Origin: Candidatus Bathyarchaeota archaeon
GTDB taxonomy: Archaea > Thermoproteota > Bathyarchaeia > Bathyarchaeales > Bathycorpusculaceae
Length of the DNA stretch: 47,089 nt
Assembly: GCA_003141855.1 (NCBI GenBank)
Contig: PLNS01000027.1
Location: 1-47,089, forward strand
Direction: 5' to 3'
Every line of letters begins with the position of its first letter. The first letter of the stretch is position 1. Below, in pieces: positions 16,840-26,307 of the stretch. The notes below the pieces were generated by a model. The model was given only the letters and a program-made list of their open reading frames with translations, was not told the origin of the DNA and made no database searches. Both the position numbers and the translations under genes were made by a program.

Positions 16840-18036
16840 ATGCTAAGCGGCGATTCGCTCTTTACAAACCTTAAAAAACCTTCTTGGCAGAACACATTGC
16901 GAGGAAAAAGATTGAATACCAAAGCCCTGATCCAAAAGATACCTAACTCAGTAAAAATAGCCGTCCTCATCGTTTTAGCAGCTAAAGTTCTGGTTTTATC
17001 AACAGGTTACATCGTAACATACCTAAACAATGGACCAACACAGCCGCTTACAATCATAATGGACATGTTCAATCGTTGGGATGCACCCCACTACGTTGAC
17101 ATAGCAAAGAACGGATACGTCAACAGTGGCGACCCAGCTAACTTCATCGTATTCTTTCCCCTCTACCCCAATCTAATCAGAATGTTCACAGCAGACTTCA
17201 ATTACATCAACCTCTCAGCGCTCATAGTCTCAAACGTTAGCAGCATAATCGCTTTCCTCTACCTCTACAAGCTGGCAAAGCTGGAGTTCAACGAGGGTGT
17301 AGCTGTGAAAGCCGTGCTGTTCCTAAGCGTTTTTCCAACCGCGTACTTTCTCTCTGCACCCTACACCGAGGGGGTTTTCTTTGCTTTGGTGATTGCCAGC
17401 GTTTACTATGCGCGACTGGGAAAATGGCCGATTGCAGGTTTACTTAGCTTGTTTGCGGCTTTAACCCGAATGGCTGGTTTGGTCCTCTTGCCCGTGCTAA
17501 TTGTGGAGTACTTCCACCAGAAAGGCTGGAAACCCCGAAAAACAGAACTAAACGTTCTCTGGGCATTTTCGGCATTAGCAGGTTTCCTAATTTACCTAGG
17601 TATAAACATTCAAGTTACCGGAAGCCCTTTCACATTCCTAACTGTCGAAGCGACACATTGGTACAACCGGCTTGACCCATGGTCAGGTTTAAGTGGAGCT
17701 TACAGTTGGGCAGTGAACGCACAGTACCCAGACAACTTAACGATAGGTCTTGTCCCTTTGGTGTTTGCCATGTTTGGGCTTCTGATGGTTGGTGCTGCAG
17801 TTTGGCGTCGTCTGCGTCCATCCTACATCGTTTATATGTTTCTTTCTTGGGGGCTGGCGGTTTCAACGTCATGGTGGATAAGCGTTCCACGCTACATCAT
17901 GGCTTTGTTTCCTATGTTCTTTTTGCTTGGCGCCCTTACAAACAAAAAAGTGGTCAACGTTGCAATTGTAGTTGTGTCTGGAGCAGCGCTGTGCTTTTTC
18001 ACTGTGCTTTTTGCTTTAGGCTGGTGGGCGTTCTAA
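16840..18036 (+). CDS. PIG-V-like dolichol-phosphate-mannose mannosyltransferase
   Basis: A 398-residue integral membrane glycosyltransferase with about nine helices. The signature FNRWDAPHYVDIAKNGY in the first external loop is that of the PIG-V family (GPI mannosyltransferase 2) and related archaeal GT-C enzymes; its acidic residue is the likely catalytic base. The following helices carry the aromatic-rich pattern typical of GT-C enzymes. In archaea such enzymes probably decorate lipids or S-layer proteins; the acceptor is unknown. The N-terminal 30 residues are poorly conserved-looking and the true start may be a little downstream. Confidence 0.8.
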   Translation: MLSGDSLFTNLKKPSWQNTLRGKRLNTKALIQKIPNSVKIAVLIVLAAKVLVLSTGYIVTYLNNGPTQPLTIIMDMFNRWDAPHYVDIAKNGYVNSGDPANFIVFFPLYPNLIRMFTADFNYINLSALIVSNVSSIIAFLYLYKLAKLEFNEGVAVKAVLFLSVFPTAYFLSAPYTEGVFFALVIASVYYARLGKWPIAGLLSLFAALTRMAGLVLLPVLIVEYFHQKGWKPRKTELNVLWAFSALAGFLIYLGINIQVTGSPFTFLTVEATHWYNRLDPWSGLSGAYSWAVNAQYPDNLTIGLVPLVFAMFGLLMVGAAVWRRLRPSYIVYMFLSWGLAVSTSWWISVPRYIMALFPMFFLLGALTNKKVVNVAIVVVSGAALCFFTVLFALGWWAF

Positions 18037-18065
18037 AAAACAACAAATAAAAGAAATGAAGGAAA

Positions 18066-19349
18066 CTACGGGTAGAACCTTCTTGTGGTCCTTGGAAACG
18101 GAATAGCATCGATGATGTTGTCTAAGTCAAGCATCCAAACCAGCAACCGCTCCAAACCCATGCCAAAACCAACATGCGGCACCGTGCCGTAGCGTCTTAG
18201 GTCAAGGTACCATTCGTAATCTTCAGGCTTCAAACCCTGCGCCTTCATACGTTCGGTGAGTATGTCTTTGTTTTCTTCTCTTGCGCCGCCTGTGCTGATT
18301 TCGCCGATTCTGGGCACCATCATGTCAACTGACATGGCAACTTCAGAGTGGTCGCTGTAGGTCTTGCAGTAGAACGCTTTAATCTCGGTTGGGTAATCGT
18401 AGACGAAGAAGGGCTTGCCAAAATCTTCAGCTAAAACTTTCTCGTCCTCGTAGCCTAGGTCAGCGCCCCATGCTAACTGGGGATTTTTCGGTTTTAGCCT
18501 GTCAATTGCTTCCTTGTAGGTTATTCTTGGAAACGGCGCCTTCACCGCTTTGAGCTTAGCAATGTCTGCGCCAAGTTCGGCGAATTCTTTTTGGCATTTG
18601 TCGCCGATGGTTTGGCAAACATGCGTCATCAAGCCTTCTTCAAACTTCATTAAATCATTCATGTCAGCGAAAGGCCACTCGCCCTCAATGTGCCAGTACT
18701 CGGTTAGGTGCCGTATTGTTCGGCTTTTTTCCGCGCGGAAGGAGGGTGCGATGCAGTAGACGTTTTCTAAGGAGTAGATTAGTATTTCAAGGTAAAGCTG
18801 GCTGCTCTGGGTTAAGTACAGGTCTTGGTCAAAATATTTTAACCCGAACAATGTGGAGCCGCCCTCGACCGCTGCGGAAATGAACATCGGCGGCGAGACC
18901 TCGGTGTAGTCTTGGCTTTTGAAGTATTGGCGTGCCGCGTCTAACACGTCAGCGCGAACCTTCATGACCAAGTTCATTTTTCTGCTTCTTAGCCAGAGGT
19001 GGCGCATGTCGCGGATGAATTCTTCACTTTTATCTTTGGAGATTGGGAAGGTTTCTGCTAAACCTATTATGGTGATGGTTTCTGCGCCGATTTCAAAGCC
19101 GCCTGGAGCACGCTTATCCTCTTTTGCGGTGCCTTCGAGTGTGAGTGAGGATTCGATTGTTAGTTTTTGTGCTTCATTCCAGCTTGGGCTGGTTTTCTTT
19201 ATGGTGCATTGGATTACGCCTGTTGAATCGCGGATTAATAGGAAGATGAGTTCTTTTCCTTCTCGTTTGCGGTAAACCCAGCCGCGGACGGTAACTTTCT
19301 GGTCTGCGCAGCATCCTTCTAATATTTCCCTTATTTTAACCATAGCCAT
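18066..19349 (-). CDS. asnS: Asparaginyl-tRNA synthetase
   Basis: Charges tRNA-Asn. The 427 residues comprise an OB-fold anticodon-binding domain (about 5-105, beginning KIREILEG) and a class II catalytic core. Motif 2 reads FRAEKSRTIRHLTEYWHIEGE, here split as FRAEKSRTIRHL and EYWHIEGE, which points to AsnRS rather than AspRS; motif 3 is GMGLERLLVW. Many archaea lack AsnRS and make Asn-tRNA by amidation, so its presence is informative. Starting at the third residue (ATG 19343) is equally possible. Upstream on the sense strand GATATACAAGG provides a likely TATA box. Confidence 0.92.
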   Translation of the reverse strand: MAMVKIREILEGCCADQKVTVRGWVYRKREGKELIFLLIRDSTGVIQCTIKKTSPSWNEAQKLTIESSLTLEGTAKEDKRAPGGFEIGAETITIIGLAETFPISKDKSEEFIRDMRHLWLRSRKMNLVMKVRADVLDAARQYFKSQDYTEVSPPMFISAAVEGGSTLFGLKYFDQDLYLTQSSQLYLEILIYSLENVYCIAPSFRAEKSRTIRHLTEYWHIEGEWPFADMNDLMKFEEGLMTHVCQTIGDKCQKEFAELGADIAKLKAVKAPFPRITYKEAIDRLKPKNPQLAWGADLGYEDEKVLAEDFGKPFFVYDYPTEIKAFYCKTYSDHSEVAMSVDMMVPRIGEISTGGAREENKDILTERMKAQGLKPEDYEWYLDLRRYGTVPHVGFGMGLERLLVWMLDLDNIIDAIPFPRTTRRFYP

Positions 19350-19518
19350 CGGGCATCAACTATTTCCTTGTATATCTTATTCTCAAACCTAAATGCCTAT
19401 CGATTTTAGGCTTTTAACTTTTAGCAGATAGAGAAGAATCGGTTTCGATAAAGTATGAATATTCATTCGTCAGTAATTAATAACAAAAAAGGGGAAAGAT
19501 TGTTTTTGGTTGGCTTTT

Positions 19519-22209
19519 TTATGGTCGCTTTCTTACTGCGAGCAGTAATACAGCGCCGACTATGGCGATTGCTATGATTATGGCGACTGTTGATGCAGCG
19601 AAGTACATTTCAGTGGGGGGCAAAGTAACTACTGGATACGGAGATGCTGTTGCTGCTGGAGTGCTTGCAGTGAAAGATGTTTCAGCGGACGATGGATAGT
19701 ATGACTCTGAACCTGCAAATGTTGCGATGACAGTGTAATCGCCGGTTATGTCAGGTGTCCAAGTGAGAGTGTACATGCCGCTGCCGTCACTTGTAGTGTT
19801 ACCGATTTGCCTGAAGTTACCATTGGAGTCAAGAACGCTAATAGTAACTGGAACACCGGTAATGTTTGTTGGCTTTGGCTTTTGCATGTACACGTACTCC
19901 ATCCATTGGCTTTGACTTGCATCAGAGACTGCCGCGACTCCGTTGGGGAATCTTGCAGCTTGCTCATCTTGTTTTGTGCCTGCAGCAATGTCAGTGACTG
20001 TACCGCGTATTACTAAGGGTGCTCCGGATGGTGATGCAAGGTTAGGTGCTGTAACAGTGAGAGCGCTAGGTCCTTTACCGTAAGAGTAGAGTAGTGAATT
20101 ATATGCATCATATGTTACTAAGTAACCTGCTGCAACTGGATATTGTCCTCCGTCTGGTCCAGCACCATAATCCATTATAGTCCATATTTCTGTTCCATCG
20201 GTTGCGTTAATTGCGCGTAACTGTGCACCCTTGAACAGTGGAGTATTAGGTGAGTGTTCATTAGTAACTAAGTAGACCTTTCCGTCAGCAATAACGCTAA
20301 TAAAGGTTGGATAGTTACCGTATGGTGTGTACATTTCGCTGTTTGTGCTGTTGTCTGCTCCACCGTTGCCGTAAGTCCATTTAAGGTTGCCAGTCTTATC
20401 GTCAAAGCAATAAACTATTCCGCTGAATCCACCGACATAAAGATTGCCGTAAGCGATTTGTTCTGTACCTAGGTTTTGATAGTTCCAGTCATTGGCGCTG
20501 TCGTTTGTATATTTCACTGGACCCCACAATAAGCTTCCATCAGATAGGCTGTAGCCATAATGAACCAAGCTCTCTTTATCCATGAATACAAAGACTCCGT
20601 TAGTCGGATCCCAGCTGGTAAGCCATCGAGTGTTGTTACCTGACGCTTGCGGATAGGATTGTGTCCACAGCACGTTTCCTAGCGTCTGTGGCTTTAAGCT
20701 TATGGCGGTAATGTTTGTTGGGTCTGTGGTCATGGTTGTGGACATGTCACCTAAGTGCCCTCCGAAAGCTGAAGAAGATGCTGACCCCCCTTGAATCAGA
20801 AGGGCTATGTTGCCCAAACTGACTAGAGGAATTGCGCCTCTAATGTTTGTCCCAACAATCCAGCCTGTACCTGTCAAGGATGGTATTGACACATTCCAGT
20901 CGTAAGCAGATGGTAGGCTTGCGTTTGCCGTTCCTGAATACCAATTGCTTATGGATGAACCTATGCCTGGAATAAGACCGAAGACTTTAGATGAGTTCCA
21001 TTGTGCTAAGTACCATTTGGGATTTGTTGGAGTTCCGAGATTGGTAAGGGTGTATTTCAGATATTCGCCTAATGGTCCCGCTACGTTTGTACCCACAGGA
21101 ACGTTAGTTATGTTCATCGTTGTGAGTGTACCTGTTCTTGGGTCGTATCCTCGCCAAACTGTGCCTAGACCTGAAACTGAAGTAGATGCCATTAACAAGC
21201 CGTTCGGTAAGATTCCGTGTTGATTGGGGTTCTCTAGTGAGTAAGTGTAGCCGAATGATGGTATAAGATTGGTGCCTGTTGCTGATGTGTTAATGCTCCA
21301 GAGCTGTTGTCCAGTCTTCAAGTCTACTGCAACGTAAGGTCCGCCGCTACCTGAATTACCCCATGGTTCCGAGTAGAAAAGTGTGCCTTGTATGATGATA
21401 GGATTGGCAAATCTGGCGTTGTATGAAAGACCGTTAAAGTATCCTTCACCGAGGACGGCTGTGTCATTTCCACCGGCAATTCCACCGTATTCAAGTGGTC
21501 TGGTCCACATCACATGTGCACTGTTTGGTCCTGAACCATAAGGCTGGAAGGCGCCTGGAATAGTCCAAGCTGCATTAGCTCCAGGAATGTATGGTGAACC
21601 AAGCCAGTTTGATGCAATCGTGTACCAGTATGTGTTTTGTCCCTCTATTGGGTATGTCCAGTACTCAGTTGGAAGTGGATAGCTGTCGATTGGCGCTGCA
21701 ATCTGGTCTTGTTGTACAATTAAAGTTTTTGTTGCACTGGCTGGTGTGAAGGTGTCATTTTCATACAGAGCGGTTGCTGATACAAGTCCAGGAGTATTTG
21801 CTTGATTCCAAGTGTAGGTTTGTCCCGGATAGTTGAATGTAAAAGTGTAGGTGCCGACTTGGCCAGGAGTATATCGATAGTATTGTACGCCTGTTGGGTC
21901 ACTGATGAGAGACCAAGTTTGTGTTTCGATTTTTCCGTCAGGGTCCGTGATTGTCAATTTGTAATCGTGGCGTCTAATGGTGTTACCTAAATCTGCTCCT
22001 GTCACAGGTGCATCAACCCACATGCAAATGCCCACTGTTTGACCGACACCTATAGGACTAGGTGAAACAGTGAGGTAAGCGTAGGAGATAATAGTCCATG
22101 CAGGTGTATGTGCGTTAGCATTTGGTATTAACGTAATTGAAGCTGCCATTGAAATTGTTAAAATTGCTGCAATCATAATAGCCATAGTTTTACTTTTTAG
22201 TTTTTTCAT
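19519..22209 (-). CDS. Surface PQQ-type beta-propeller protein A
   Basis: An 896-residue exported protein. It has a signal peptide (MKKLKSKTMAIMIAAILTIS, cleavage near Ala-His at residue 33), an N-terminal beta-sandwich (to about 170), a conserved linker (SYPLPTEYWTYPIEGQN), then a PQQ/quinoprotein-like propeller with repeated Asp-Gly and Gly-Lys-Val-Tyr blades (about 220-690), an Ig-like C-terminal domain (about 730-840), a Thr/Pro spacer and one C-terminal membrane helix ending in RKRP. Such proteins are displayed on the cell surface. PQQ-liganding residues cannot be confirmed, so binding of a cofactor is not claimed; recognition or adhesion is as likely. It is a paralog of the next gene upstream and shares its leader hairpin. 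Confidence 0.82.
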   Translation of the reverse strand: MKKLKSKTMAIMIAAILTISMAASITLIPNANAHTPAWTIISYAYLTVSPSPIGVGQTVGICMWVDAPVTGADLGNTIRRHDYKLTITDPDGKIETQTWSLISDPTGVQYYRYTPGQVGTYTFTFNYPGQTYTWNQANTPGLVSATALYENDTFTPASATKTLIVQQDQIAAPIDSYPLPTEYWTYPIEGQNTYWYTIASNWLGSPYIPGANAAWTIPGAFQPYGSGPNSAHVMWTRPLEYGGIAGGNDTAVLGEGYFNGLSYNARFANPIIIQGTLFYSEPWGNSGSGGPYVAVDLKTGQQLWSINTSATGTNLIPSFGYTYSLENPNQHGILPNGLLMASTSVSGLGTVWRGYDPRTGTLTTMNITNVPVGTNVAGPLGEYLKYTLTNLGTPTNPKWYLAQWNSSKVFGLIPGIGSSISNWYSGTANASLPSAYDWNVSIPSLTGTGWIVGTNIRGAIPLVSLGNIALLIQGGSASSSAFGGHLGDMSTTMTTDPTNITAISLKPQTLGNVLWTQSYPQASGNNTRWLTSWDPTNGVFVFMDKESLVHYGYSLSDGSLLWGPVKYTNDSANDWNYQNLGTEQIAYGNLYVGGFSGIVYCFDDKTGNLKWTYGNGGADNSTNSEMYTPYGNYPTFISVIADGKVYLVTNEHSPNTPLFKGAQLRAINATDGTEIWTIMDYGAGPDGGQYPVAAGYLVTYDAYNSLLYSYGKGPSALTVTAPNLASPSGAPLVIRGTVTDIAAGTKQDEQAARFPNGVAAVSDASQSQWMEYVYMQKPKPTNITGVPVTISVLDSNGNFRQIGNTTSDGSGMYTLTWTPDITGDYTVIATFAGSESYYPSSAETSFTASTPAATASPYPVVTLPPTEMYFAASTVAIIIAIAIVGAVLLLAVRKRP

Positions 22210-22234
22210 TTTTTTTCTTTTCCTTTAAATTTTA

Positions 22235-22276
22235 ATGGGCAAGAACAACTCTTTGCGTAAAGATGCCCTTGCCCAT
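22235..22276 (-). promoter_or_regulatory. 5'-terminal stem-loop of propeller A mRNA
   Basis: ATGGGCAAG (22268-22276, sense strand) pairs perfectly with CTTGCCCAT (22235-22243), enclosing 24 bases that contain a smaller CTTT/AAAG hairpin. The stem ends 25 bases from the TATA box, so it should be the first thing transcribed. It is followed by the AAAGGAAAAG ribosome site and the start codon. A matching hairpin precedes propeller B. Confidence 0.65.
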
Positions 22277-22300
22277 AACCCCCCTGAATTACATGATTTT

Positions 22301-22310
22301 CTTTATAAGG
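22301..22310 (-). promoter_or_regulatory. TATA box of propeller A
   Basis: Sense strand CCTTATAAAG preceded by CCAAAA, similar to the island promoters. It predicts transcription start near 22276-22280 and a leader of about 70 bases. The remainder of the 22210-22531 gap is AT-rich with poly-A/T runs that probably terminate propeller B transcription. Confidence 0.6.
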
Positions 22311-22531
22311 TTTTGGGAAGTGCCCACCGGCAACAAACTATTTCACCATTTGAAACGAAAAAACTAAAACTTACAAATAAACACCTAAAAATCGATTCGA
22401 CTAAAGATTTGGAGACCAAGCCGCCAAGGTTTTCCTGGCTCCTAAGGCAAGCAATCAAGCTATCACTTATCTTTAAAAATAAATTAAAAAAACAAAAAAG
22501 GGAAAGTTGATTTTTTGTTGTGGTCGCTCTT

Positions 22532-25186
22532 CTAAGCAATAGCTATTGGCTTTTTTCTTAGCATCAAGAGTGCTAGTACGGCTCCAACTATGGCGATTGC
22601 AACAATAATGCCAGCGACAGCAGGAACAAAGTATAGGTCAGCGACTGATTGCAGAGGAATTGCAGTTGGAGTTGGTGTTGGTGCTGCATCTGCTACGCCG
22701 AAGGCTGCCTCAGAGTATGATTGGTAGTAGGATTCTGTGCCAGCGAAACTAGCTATGACTGTGAATGTTCCTGGTACTTCAGGCTTGTACATTAGGCTGT
22801 AGTGTCCATATGCATCGCTTGTAGCTGTTCCGATGTCGTAGGTGTTGCCGTTTGGATCAATCACCTTCAATGTAACATCGACACCAGTAGCATTTGTTGG
22901 GCGTGGTTTTTGGAAGTACACGTATTGCATCCATTCTCTTTGGTTTGCATCAGCCATTGCTGGAACTCCGTTGGGGAATCTTGCGATTTGCTCGTCTTGC
23001 TTTGTGCCGGCAGCGATGTCCACTACTGAACCCTCAATCAAAACGCTGTTGCCTAGTGATAGGACATTGTTTTGTATGTTTAGTGAGGTTTCACTTGGAC
23101 CTTTGCCGATGACGTAAACTTTGCTGTCGTAGCCGTTGAAGAATGCATAGTAGCCGTCTGCAGCTATATCGTAGTTGGCATCCATACCTGTGCCCCAACC
23201 TTCACTAGTCCAGACTTCTGCTCCGGTTGTTGCGTTGACTGCTCGTACTAGTGCGCCTTTATAGTATGGTGAGTCTGGAGAGTGCTCTGTTGTGGCTAAG
23301 AATACTTTGCCGTCTGCGATGGCTGTCGGGAAGATCGGGTAGTGACCCCATGCTGTTACGAGTCCACTTGAAGTGCTATTGCCTTCTCCGCCGTTGCCGT
23401 AGGTCCACTCTAATTTGCCAGTTGCATCGTCATAGCAGTAGAGTATTCCGCCGTAGCCGCAGAAGTAGAAGTTGCCGTAAGCGCAGCGGGTTGTTGATCT
23501 AAAGTAGTCATATTGGTCCACTGGTGGTGTTGTCCATTTAAGGCTTCCATCGGTTAGGCTGTAGGCAGTGTGGGTTAGTAGTTCGCGGTCTTCAAAGATT
23601 AATACTCCATTGTCTTGGTCCAACGCAACAAGATCTCGCGTGACGTTGCCTGATGGCGCTGGGAAGAATTTAGCCCAAAGAACTTGTCCCATCGTGTCTG
23701 GCTTTGTACTGATGCATGTTATGTTTGCGCCATACCAGTTTCCGACGTAGTAAGTATCTGCTCTACCTCCGAAAGCGCCCTGAGTCAGAAGCAAGTAACC
23801 GTTATAGGCCGAATAGCTGTTGATCGTCCATGAGGCCCCATTCATTAGGGTTATTGATTTGTTGAAGTCATAACGTGATGCTAAGCTTGCGTTTATCGTT
23901 GATGATCCACCGCCAAATGAGCCGCCACCTGTGTACCAGCCAGATTGGCCTATTCCACCAGGTGATGAAATTAGTTTAGTCGAGTTCCACTCTTGCAGAT
24001 ACCAGTTTGGAGCTGCCGCGGTACCATAGTTGACAAGACATAAACGCAGTATTGAGCCTTTTGGACCTGCAACCGATGTGCCAGAAGGTACGTCAGTGAT
24101 GTTCATTTCTGTGAGTCTTCCTGTGTCTGGGTCATATGCTCTCCAATAAGTTGATCCTCCTCCGCCATACATGCCTCCGCCTCCGACGCTTGCAATTAAT
24201 GCGCCGTTTGGCAGTGCTCCGTGTTGATTGCCGTCGTCGAAGGATTCAAGCCAGCCGAAGGATGGTACCAGATTTACACCTGTTGCACTTGTATTAACGC
24301 GCCATATTTCTTCTCCTGTTCGCAAGTCATTGCATACGTATCCGCCGCCGCTGCCAGAATTGCCGTATGGCAGTTCATAGTAGATTTTGCCGTTCATAAT
24401 GAGTGCATTGCTGTATCTTACGTTGTATGAGCCACCCATATAATATGTTTTGACTGGTTCATCTGATGATGGACCTAGCATTCCGCCGACAACTCCGCCT
24501 TCCTGAATTGCTTTAGACCACATAACGTGGGCACTGTTAGGCGCCGCGCCGTAGGGCTGGAACCTGTTGACAATTTGTGGAGAACCTAGCCAGTTTGACG
24601 AGATTAACCACCAGTCAGTGTTCTGTCCCTCTATTGGATGCGTCCAGTACTCAGTTGGAAGCGGATAGGATGTTACTGGTTGAGGTAATTGGTCTTGTTG
24701 CACGGTCCAGTTTACTGTTCTTGTTGAAGGTGAATAGATGTCGCCGTTGTATGTTCCAGGCCATGTATAGACTTGTCCACCATAGTCAAATTTGAGAACG
24801 TATGTTCCAACTTGGTCAGGAGTATATTGCCAGTATTGTATACCAGTCGTATCAAAGTCTGCCGTCATGCGATCCCAATGCTGGGATTCAATTGTTCCAT
24901 CAGGTTTGGTAATGGTTAATGTGTAATTATGGCGTCTGACATCGTTGGTAACTAACGCACCGGGCAGTGGGTAATCAACCCACATTACGATAGCGCCAGT
25001 TTGGCCGACACCGATAGGGTCGGGTGCAGGAACGACGTAAGAGTAGCTTGGAAAAGTCCATGTACTTTTATCCGTTGTAGTGTTGTGCGCAGTTGCAGTA
25101 GGAAACATAGCTAATGCGCCAGCCGTTGATGTTATCATCAGTATAGCGAAAAATATTGCCATAGTTTTATTTTTTAGTTTTTGCAT
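22532..25186 (-). CDS. Surface PQQ-type beta-propeller protein B
   Basis: An 884-residue paralog of propeller A. The signal peptide begins MQKLKNKTMAIFFAI; I chose ATG 25186 because it follows AAAGGAAAG and begins the signal peptide, whereas the longer frame to 25300 adds 38 unrelated residues. Order of parts matches A: beta-sandwich, linker (SYPLPTEYWTHPIEGQN), propeller blades with a Gly-rich insertion (about 330-420), the block DIAAGTKQDEQIARFPNGVP, an Ig-like domain, a Thr/Pro spacer and a C-terminal helix ending in LRKKP. Gene order suggests tandem duplication. Surface display is inferred from signal and anchor; ligand unknown. Confidence 0.82.
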   Translation of the reverse strand: MQKLKNKTMAIFFAILMITSTAGALAMFPTATAHNTTTDKSTWTFPSYSYVVPAPDPIGVGQTGAIVMWVDYPLPGALVTNDVRRHNYTLTITKPDGTIESQHWDRMTADFDTTGIQYWQYTPDQVGTYVLKFDYGGQVYTWPGTYNGDIYSPSTRTVNWTVQQDQLPQPVTSYPLPTEYWTHPIEGQNTDWWLISSNWLGSPQIVNRFQPYGAAPNSAHVMWSKAIQEGGVVGGMLGPSSDEPVKTYYMGGSYNVRYSNALIMNGKIYYELPYGNSGSGGGYVCNDLRTGEEIWRVNTSATGVNLVPSFGWLESFDDGNQHGALPNGALIASVGGGGMYGGGGSTYWRAYDPDTGRLTEMNITDVPSGTSVAGPKGSILRLCLVNYGTAAAPNWYLQEWNSTKLISSPGGIGQSGWYTGGGSFGGGSSTINASLASRYDFNKSITLMNGASWTINSYSAYNGYLLLTQGAFGGRADTYYVGNWYGANITCISTKPDTMGQVLWAKFFPAPSGNVTRDLVALDQDNGVLIFEDRELLTHTAYSLTDGSLKWTTPPVDQYDYFRSTTRCAYGNFYFCGYGGILYCYDDATGKLEWTYGNGGEGNSTSSGLVTAWGHYPIFPTAIADGKVFLATTEHSPDSPYYKGALVRAVNATTGAEVWTSEGWGTGMDANYDIAADGYYAFFNGYDSKVYVIGKGPSETSLNIQNNVLSLGNSVLIEGSVVDIAAGTKQDEQIARFPNGVPAMADANQREWMQYVYFQKPRPTNATGVDVTLKVIDPNGNTYDIGTATSDAYGHYSLMYKPEVPGTFTVIASFAGTESYYQSYSEAAFGVADAAPTPTPTAIPLQSVADLYFVPAVAGIIVAIAIVGAVLALLMLRKKPIAIA

Positions 25187-25213
25187 TTTCTTTTTTCTTT
25201 CCTTTAATTTTAA

Positions 25214-25255
25214 TTGAACAGAAACAAAACTTTTGAAAGATTTGTTTTTGCCCAA
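25214..25255 (-). promoter_or_regulatory. 5'-terminal stem-loop of propeller B mRNA
   Basis: On the sense strand TTGGGCAAAAACAAA pairs with TTTGTTTCTGTTCAA (14 of 15 positions, counting two G-U pairs), again enclosing a CTTT/AAAG core. It is 26 bases from the TATA box, matching propeller A, although the stem sequence differs. This pattern suggests conserved structure rather than sequence. Confidence 0.6.
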
Positions 25256-25280
25256 TGTCCTTGATTGTGCTATGTTATAA

Positions 25281-25290
25281 CTTATAAAAC
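25281..25290 (-). promoter_or_regulatory. TATA box of propeller B
   Basis: Sense strand GTTTTATAAG. It predicts transcription from about 25256-25260, just ahead of the hairpin. The overlapping TTATAACTTATAA is near-palindromic and could also serve leftward and rightward transcription. Confidence 0.5.
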
Positions 25291-25409
25291 TGAGTGGCAA
25301 GTGGGCGCTGACGAAAAGTACCGAGGGAATAGCGAAACTTTTATCAAGAGTTCAGTCTCAAATAAAGAGCTTGTGGGCAGGCATTCAGGAAAGAATAGGT
25401 TGGGGGCTT

Positions 25410-26267
25410 ATGCAAGAGGACTTAGTTGTGAAATTAGAAAGCTTTGGGTTCACGGTCAACCAAGCTAAAGTATATTTAAGTATCGTGCAATCTGGAAAAA
25501 CTCGTGTAGGAAGAATCTCCAAGGGCACACAGTTGCATCGACAAGATATTTACAAGCTACTGCCTAAACTTGAAAAAATGGGACTAATTACAAAAACAAT
25601 CGACAGACCGTTCATGATTGAAGCAATTCCAATAGATAAGGCATTAGACACTTTAATTTCGAAAGAAAGAAAAAAAGCCAATGAAAAAATTTCTCACCTA
25701 GAGAATAACCTCAAAGACGTGGTAAACTCATTACAGGAACAACCACGAACAAAAGAAGAAACACGATTTACTCTTCTAACTACCGATGAAACAATAAAAA
25801 ACAGAGGACACAACAGTTTTAAAAAATTAAAAAAGGAATGTCTGTTAGTCATCAATATAGAACATATCAAATCGCCGTCTATGAATTATTTTCGCGATTT
25901 CTTTCAAACAATCGCAGACAATAAAGCCAAAACACGACTAATCATAGTTACCAACGATGATGAAGACACGGTTAAACAAACTGTTGAAAAGATAGCCCCA
26001 ATCACAGGTCAATTCACAGCCAAATCGATTAATAAAACCACATGCAAAAACTATCAAATCATCGATAACAAAGAAATATGGATAGCCACCCAACAAAAAA
26101 CTGAAACAGGTTACCCATGTATGCTTTGGACAAACGACCAGAACATAATTGATGTTTACAAAGAAAATTTCAAAAAAGCTTGGAACCGCGCATCAACAGT
26201 AGCGTTGGGCATTACTGTTTCATCGTTTACTTGTGTCGCCCTTTCTTTTTTGGAGCTACTTGCTTGA
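25410..26267 (+). CDS. TrmB-like winged-helix regulator with C-terminal membrane helix
   Basis: A 285-residue protein. Residues about 1-70 form a TrmB-type winged helix (LESFGFTVNQAKVYLSIVQ, then GTQLHRQDIYKLLPKLEKMG), followed by a coiled coil (about 75-110) and a ligand-domain-like region. A hydrophobic segment at the very end (about 264-285) looks like a membrane anchor. I prefer ATG 25410 because the helix begins directly after it; 25371 is an alternative. It is transcribed away from the two propeller genes, so it may control them. TrmB proteins usually sense sugars, but sugar-binding residues cannot be confirmed here. Confidence 0.8.
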   Translation: MQEDLVVKLESFGFTVNQAKVYLSIVQSGKTRVGRISKGTQLHRQDIYKLLPKLEKMGLITKTIDRPFMIEAIPIDKALDTLISKERKKANEKISHLENNLKDVVNSLQEQPRTKEETRFTLLTTDETIKNRGHNSFKKLKKECLLVINIEHIKSPSMNYFRDFFQTIADNKAKTRLIIVTNDDEDTVKQTVEKIAPITGQFTAKSINKTTCKNYQIIDNKEIWIATQQKTETGYPCMLWTNDQNIIDVYKENFKKAWNRASTVALGITVSSFTCVALSFLELLA

Positions 26268-26307
26268 ATAATCTTCATAGACATTGAATATTAACAATTG
26301 CTGCTCA

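Noticed and set aside
19519-25186. Quinoprotein alcohol dehydrogenase
   Set aside because: The propeller repeats fit the PQQ-like fold, but I cannot identify the catalytic Asp, the disulfide or the calcium ligands, so no enzymatic claim is made.
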